From an uncultured Erythrobacter sp. (GTDB lineage: Bacteria; Pseudomonadota; Alphaproteobacteria; Sphingomonadales; Sphingomonadaceae), in the NCBI GenBank assembly GCA_947495555.1, contig CANLZI010000002.1:248001-312000 (forward strand): DNA of 64,000 nt, in the 5' to 3' direction. The first letter of the stretch is position 1. The number at the start of each line of letters is the position of its first letter. The notes under the pieces are model-generated. The model did not search any database. It saw nothing but the letters and a program-made list of their open reading frames with translations, and had not been told where the DNA came from. Position numbers and translations under genes: made by a program. Positions 59,135 to 64,000 of this stretch are shown in pieces.

Positions 59135-60994
59135 CTAGCCCTGGCTCCGCCACCGTTGAACGACACGCTCGACCATCTCGTCTTCGCCGCCACTGGAAGA
59201 CCACAGATCGACAAAGCTCGGATCTTCCGACGCAGGCCGTTTGTTTTCTTCCAAATGGTCGAATGACACGCGGATTGGGATGGCAACACCCTCGCCGCAG
59301 ATGATGCACTCGCGGTTGCGCAAGGCTGGAATGGAATCGAGGAAACCACGCGCGCCTTCGGGCATAGCCGAGCGAACAAATTCCTGATCTCGGTCGTTGT
59401 TCAGACGCATCGAGATAATGGTACCGCATTGCGACAGCACGCCTTCGGCCAAATCCGATGGACGCTGCGTGATCAGGCCAAGAGAGATACCGTATTTACG
59501 CCCCTCTTTGGCGATCCGTGAAAGGATGCGACCGACCGAGGAACCATCTTCGTTCGCGCTGTTTGGCACGTAACGGTGGGCCTCTTCGCAAACCAGCAGG
59601 ATTGGACGCGTCTTGTCGTCGCGGCCCCAAATGGCAAAGTCGAACACCAAGCGACTGAGCACGGCGACAACGGTGCTGGTGATGTCGGATGGAACGCCCG
59701 ACACATCGATGATGGAAATTGGTTTGCCATCGCCCGGCATACGGAACACTTTACCGATGAACTCGGCCATCGTGTCACCCACCAGCATGCCCGAGAACAT
59801 GAATTGATAGCGCGGATCCGCTTTCAGCTCTTCCAGCTTGTTTTTGATCCGCATGTAGGGTGCAGATGTGGTTGATTTGTCCAGCTTACCCATCTCGTCC
59901 TGGATCTTGTTGGACAGATCGGACAACAAATAGGGAATAGGCGAGTCCACGGTAATCTTGCCCATGCCATCGGCGAGACGGTTCTTGCTGCGCGCATGCA
60001 GCAAACATTTGGCCAGAATATCGGAATCGACCTGACGTTCATTGCCGCTGGAGGTCAGCAAGACTTCGCAATGCTCTTCGAAATTCATCAGCCAATAAGG
60101 CATCTGCAGGTTCGAGACATCGAGGATCATACCGGTTTGACGGAAGGCAGCTGAATATTCGCCGTGCGGATCGACCATGACGATATGGCCCTGCGGAGCG
60201 GCCTGACAAATTCGATGCAGGATCAGTGCAGCACTGGTTGATTTACCCGTACCGGTCGAGCCGAGCAGTGCAAAGTGCTTGCCCAGCATCGCATCGATAT
60301 ACATGCCTGCACGGATGTCGATGGTGGGATAAACCGTACCGATTTCCACATTGGCGCGGCCATCGCTGGCGTAAATTTGCTTAAGGTCAGCCGTGGTCGC
60401 AGGATAAATCATTGCCCCTGGAACCGGATAGCGAGTGACACCGCGGCGGAAGCTGTGGATGCGGCCCGTTAGCTTTTCTTCCTGACCCTCGCCCAGAAAG
60501 TCGATATTCGCCAGAATACCACCACCGGAGCGGCGATCCTTGCGCTGATTGCGCACACTGGCGAGCAGCCAGTTGTCGCCAACGCGGATCTTGATCTGAC
60601 TGCCGACCTGTCCCGACAGAGCAATCGAAGGATCATCATCATCCATGCATTCATTGAGGCGTTCAGTGTCGAGAGCGATCTGCGAGCCCGAACCGGCGAT
60701 TTCCAGCACCACGCCAATAGGCAAACGTGCGTTATCGCTTTCGGAAACACTTGTTTGTTGAGCATCATCCGAGACAGGATCAGCGGGTTGAGCAGTTGCA
60801 GCCAATTGCGCTTCTGATTCTGCCGCGGCGGCGGCTTCTACTAGCTTGCCTTGGCCCATCGCAGAAGACGGCTCACCGGCAAAACCTTTCGGCGCGCCTT
60901 GATCGGCACCCTGCTGAAACGGCTCAAAATTCTGCTTGCCCATGTCGGTCATAAATGGCCCCAAATCCCGTAAATAGTTCTTCACGGTGGCCAT
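59135..60994 (-). CDS. HerA-type ATP-binding protein (DUF87)
   Basis: HFALLGSTGTGKSTSAALILHRI Walker A; ILLVCEEAHRYVP; GISLGLITQRPSDLAEGVLSQCGTIISMRLNNDRDQEFVRSAMPE. Confidence 0.92.
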   Translation of the reverse strand: MATVKNYLRDLGPFMTDMGKQNFEPFQQGADQGAPKGFAGEPSSAMGQGKLVEAAAAAESEAQLAATAQPADPVSDDAQQTSVSESDNARLPIGVVLEIAGSGSQIALDTERLNECMDDDDPSIALSGQVGSQIKIRVGDNWLLASVRNQRKDRRSGGGILANIDFLGEGQEEKLTGRIHSFRRGVTRYPVPGAMIYPATTADLKQIYASDGRANVEIGTVYPTIDIRAGMYIDAMLGKHFALLGSTGTGKSTSAALILHRICQAAPQGHIVMVDPHGEYSAAFRQTGMILDVSNLQMPYWLMNFEEHCEVLLTSSGNERQVDSDILAKCLLHARSKNRLADGMGKITVDSPIPYLLSDLSNKIQDEMGKLDKSTTSAPYMRIKNKLEELKADPRYQFMFSGMLVGDTMAEFIGKVFRMPGDGKPISIIDVSGVPSDITSTVVAVLSRLVFDFAIWGRDDKTRPILLVCEEAHRYVPNSANEDGSSVGRILSRIAKEGRKYGISLGLITQRPSDLAEGVLSQCGTIISMRLNNDRDQEFVRSAMPEGARGFLDSIPALRNRECIICGEGVAIPIRVSFDHLEENKRPASEDPSFVDLWSSSGGEDEMVERVVQRWRSQG

Positions 60995-61075
60995 AGCCCA
61001 GATGAGGTTAAGATCGCGTCAACGATAAGTCGGCTTAGTCAGAATCCAATGAAATTAGGGGGTCGAATTTACGGC

Positions 61076-61828
61076 CTAAATCATTGCGAACAAACGCCCA
61101 GCAATCCAGCCCATCGTTATCGACAGCATGACCGCCACAAGACCGTAGACGAAAGACGATCGTTGCGAAGCGGTTTCGACAAAACGCTCCAATCCAACCT
61201 TACGAACCTCGACATCTGCGATCGCTGATGCAATCACGCGGCCATCGGAAATCGCAAATGTTTCAGCGGTATAAAGGCCAGTTTGCACATTTGATGGCAA
61301 GGAAATACGCGCCTGATACAGCACCTGTTCGCTGATCCGAACTCCGTTCATATCTTCCTTGTAGAGCCCTTCGCGCTGACGCAAATCCACCAACCCCGCC
61401 GAGAAGCGGGCTTGCTTGTCAGGGTCAATTTCGCCCGAGGGAGACAGTTGGATAAAGTCGGTTCCCAATTCGTAAATCGCAGCCGTTCGGTCATCAACAA
61501 TTTCGGCTACGGGCCGCGAAGCAGCCACTGCAAAGAAGGACGGGGCAGAGCGGAAATCACTGCTCTCAGCGTTCATCCAGATGCCTGCAAACCGTTCCTT
61601 TTCGCGCATCCGAATGGGCTGTGTGGGGCCCTTGAGCACCACCACAATATCATAAGCAGCGCCTCCGCGTCGCCCACCAGGATCTAGGATGGCGCCATAC
61701 AAAAGCAATTCAGTGCCGGTGAAGCCCTGGCGCACCTGCACCTCGTCTTGCGACACTTCGGGCACCAAAATCGCATCGCGCTGGCCCGATAGCATCAACG
61801 CTGCAAGGATCAGAAACAGCCATCTCAT
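61076..61828 (-). CDS. TIGR02186 family membrane-anchored protein
   Basis: VPEVSQDEVQVRQGFTGTELLLYGAI...DIVVVLKGP; C-terminal TM; overlaps the TauE/SafE gene by 4 bp. Confidence 0.85.
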   Translation of the reverse strand: MRWLFLILAALMLSGQRDAILVPEVSQDEVQVRQGFTGTELLLYGAILDPGGRRGGAAYDIVVVLKGPTQPIRMREKERFAGIWMNAESSDFRSAPSFFAVAASRPVAEIVDDRTAAIYELGTDFIQLSPSGEIDPDKQARFSAGLVDLRQREGLYKEDMNGVRISEQVLYQARISLPSNVQTGLYTAETFAISDGRVIASAIADVEVRKVGLERFVETASQRSSFVYGLVAVMLSITMGWIAGRLFAMI

Positions 61829-62739
61829 AACGGCGTCACCGTGAAAATTTCATCCGGCTGATACCCCAGTCCCAGCAGCATGCGCACCGCTACCGCCAGC
61901 ACAATGGCTGCTAGGACCAGCCGCAAGATCTCTGGGCGAGCCTTCAACGCAATCTGCGTACCGAATTGCGCGCCCATGACCGAGCCAAGCAACAACAAGC
62001 CAGCCAGCACAATGTCGACCGCCTTGGTGGTCATTGCGTGCATCATGGTGGTTACCATCGTGACGAACATGATCTGGAACAGAGAAGTGCCGACCACGAC
62101 ATTGCCGCTCATGCCCAAAATATACAGCATGGCTGGGACCAGAATAAAACCGCCTCCAACGCCCATCAGCATCGTCAGAATGCCGACGATTACGCCAAGG
62201 AGAAGCGGTGCCAGCGGCGAGATATACAGGCCCGAACGATAGAATCGCCACCGCATCGGCAGCGCTGCCACCAGTGGGTGATGGCGGCGTTTCTTGACGG
62301 TGTTGCCCGCTGTCGCTGCCTTCGGGCGGAGCGCATCCATCGCCTCTTTTGCCATCAACATGCCAATGGTGCCCAGCATCAACACATAGAGGATGTTGAT
62401 GACTACATCGATTTGCCCGATCGATTGGAAAAAGCGGAACAGCAAAGCACCAAATAGCGCGCCGATGACACCGCCTGCCACCATCACCATGCCCATCCGA
62501 TAATCCACACCATTGCGCCGGCTGTGGGCCAGAACGCCGGAAACGCTTGCTCCCGTAACCTGAGTGGAAGCCGAGGCGGCAGCCACGGTTGGCGGAATGC
62601 CATAAAATATCAGCAGAGGCGTGGTCAGAAATCCGCCGCCAACCCCAAACAGACCGGACAAAACACCCGTTAGCGCGCCCAAGGCTACGATCAGCAGACC
62701 GTTTACCGAGAGATTCGCTATAGGCAGATAGACGTCCAT
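61825..62739 (-). CDS. TauE/SafE (TSUP) family transporter
   Basis: LGALTGVLSGLFGVGGGFLTTPLLIFYGIPPTVAAASASTQVTGAS; LLGVIVGILTMLMGVGGGFILVPAMLYIL. Confidence 0.93.
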   Translation of the reverse strand: MDVYLPIANLSVNGLLIVALGALTGVLSGLFGVGGGFLTTPLLIFYGIPPTVAAASASTQVTGASVSGVLAHSRRNGVDYRMGMVMVAGGVIGALFGALLFRFFQSIGQIDVVINILYVLMLGTIGMLMAKEAMDALRPKAATAGNTVKKRRHHPLVAALPMRWRFYRSGLYISPLAPLLLGVIVGILTMLMGVGGGFILVPAMLYILGMSGNVVVGTSLFQIMFVTMVTTMMHAMTTKAVDIVLAGLLLLGSVMGAQFGTQIALKARPEILRLVLAAIVLAVAVRMLLGLGYQPDEIFTVTPL

Positions 62740-62796
62740 GGGTCTCCGCCTACCTTACCGGAGGCAGGGATTAAAGGCGCAGCGTGGGATTAGAGA

Positions 62797-63981
62797 TTAA
62801 AAGCTGGTCGACAGTGTCACAGCAGCACCGGAATCGGGCTGCGCCGAACCTGCAACCCGCTCACGATAATCGACCGAAAGGCGCGCTGGCACCGAACCAA
62901 TCGTCATATCCACTCGCACGCTGGGCCCAACGTCGACCCGTTCAGCACCCTTTTGCGCCCCGCCCCAGGCTGCTGCCCCCAAACTGACCTTGGCCAGATC
63001 AAATTGGCCAACATCTCGCAGGACATGCAATTGCCCGTCGGCAAATGCGGTTGCGTCATCTCCGCCGACATAACCGGCCTGCGCATAAATTTCAGCTCGG
63101 GCAGAAAACGGCAGATCAATCGGAGGCATTTCAGTGGTAACAAAGGCAGACGGGCGAAGCTCAACCCCGGCAACGCCGCTGCGCTGTGTTGCGCGCAATT
63201 CCGCATGGGCACGCAGCGGCAGTTTTGCCAGGGGTCGTGCGGATAAGCCAGCGGACACTTCGCTCTCCCCGCCATCGACCAAGGCACGATAGGCTCGCAC
63301 AAATAGGCGTGGATCGCGCGATGCGGTTGGAGCCAATCGGTAGTTCAACACCGCGCCAAGCTGGCTGGCACCATAGGTCGGCGCGCGCCCTTGCGAGACC
63401 AATGCAGAATTGGAATTCTGCCGCCAATAAACCCAAGCATCGGCCGACCAACGTTTGGATCCGGTGGCCGCATTGGGCAGTGGCTGCACCGGTTGAGGCG
63501 TCGCCGAACTGGCTTGTACAAAGGACTGTTGGACCGAGATCGGGACAGGCAGGCGGGACATCGCCGCCATCCAAACAAGCTGGTGCCCAGCAGTTGCGGC
63601 CTTGTTTTGCATGGGGGCAAACACAGGTGGGCCAGCCACATTTCCAACACCCTCAGATGCGTCAGCGTCTAAACCTTCAACCCGCATCGCAGTGACCGGA
63701 GGAAGAGGCGCAAAACCCTGCCAAGTCTGGGCTTTTGGCGCGGCATGCGATTGCGAGGGGGTCTCAATGCTAGCGAGGCGGTCAGCAGGTGTATCGCTGA
63801 CAAATATCGGTGCCGACAGGCCTTCAGTCAGTGGCCAAGGGGCTTCCCAAACCATGGCCCGTCCGCTTGTCCAGGCAAGTAACAACACAGCCAACATCGC
63901 CAATGGTCTGCCGCGAGATCTGGCGCGCAATCTGCTAGGGCGTGTTTTTCCCAAACCGGAATTGTTGCCAGGCCCGCTCAT
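62797..63981 (-). CDS. Hypothetical protein, predicted exported with a beta-barrel-like C-terminus
   Basis: 394 aa ORF; N-terminal hydrophobic segment LAMLAVLLLAWTSGRAM; alternating amphipathic C-terminal strands ending VTLSTSF. Confidence 0.7.
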   Translation of the reverse strand: MSGPGNNSGLGKTRPSRLRARSRGRPLAMLAVLLLAWTSGRAMVWEAPWPLTEGLSAPIFVSDTPADRLASIETPSQSHAAPKAQTWQGFAPLPPVTAMRVEGLDADASEGVGNVAGPPVFAPMQNKAATAGHQLVWMAAMSRLPVPISVQQSFVQASSATPQPVQPLPNAATGSKRWSADAWVYWRQNSNSALVSQGRAPTYGASQLGAVLNYRLAPTASRDPRLFVRAYRALVDGGESEVSAGLSARPLAKLPLRAHAELRATQRSGVAGVELRPSAFVTTEMPPIDLPFSARAEIYAQAGYVGGDDATAFADGQLHVLRDVGQFDLAKVSLGAAAWGGAQKGAERVDVGPSVRVDMTIGSVPARLSVDYRERVAGSAQPDSGAAVTLSTSF

Positions 63982-64000
63982 GCTGGTTTCTCGGCGAGCA

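Noticed and set aside
59135-60994. Considered whether the HerA gene is the missing CpaF/TadA ATPase
   Set aside because: Motifs (GSTGTGKST, CEEAHRYVP, ITQRPSDL) fit HerA/DUF87, not the GspE-type CpaF, and it is 45 kb away.
1-64000. CRISPR arrays, transposases, integrases, prophage or toxin-antitoxin modules
   Set aside because: No regularly spaced repeats and no ORF with such motifs were seen on either strand.

Overview
This 64 kb window looks like an ordinary alphaproteobacterial chromosome, probably Sphingomonadales/Erythrobacteraceae-like by gene content and TonB-receptor style (inference). It is densely coded. I saw no rRNA, convincing tRNA, CRISPR array, transposase or phage module. Main blocks: argS (5' part)/lipoprotein/ispH-thrB-rnhA; FAD oxidoreductase and alpha/beta hydrolase; a Tad/Cpa pilus cluster (cpaA-B-C-D-E, tadB, tadC) with no cpaF/tadA ATPase or Flp pilin in the window; a MarR-regulated acyl-CoA block (enoyl-CoA hydratase, SDR, thiolase); two large TonB-dependent receptors flanking an S9 peptidase, a methyltransferase and a small periplasmic protein; clpB; an exported M17 aminopeptidase divergent from a penicillin/AHL-acylase-family Ntn hydrolase; a decayed YadA-like autotransporter; MipA/OmpV; hybrid histidine kinase; PhoX-like protein; gatB and gatCA; FKBP PPIase; rpsU; crcB-rluA-HAD-small membrane protein-ATP12; an Mla-type lipid transport operon with a STAS-MlaE fusion; valS; queE; HerA; TIGR02186 + TauE/SafE; a predicted outer-membrane protein. 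I did not find a clearly new multi-gene system. The best leads are the M17 aminopeptidase, whose signal peptide appears reachable only from an ATT start codon; the ATPase-less Tad cluster; and the YadA-like pseudogene with two frame-breaking junctions.
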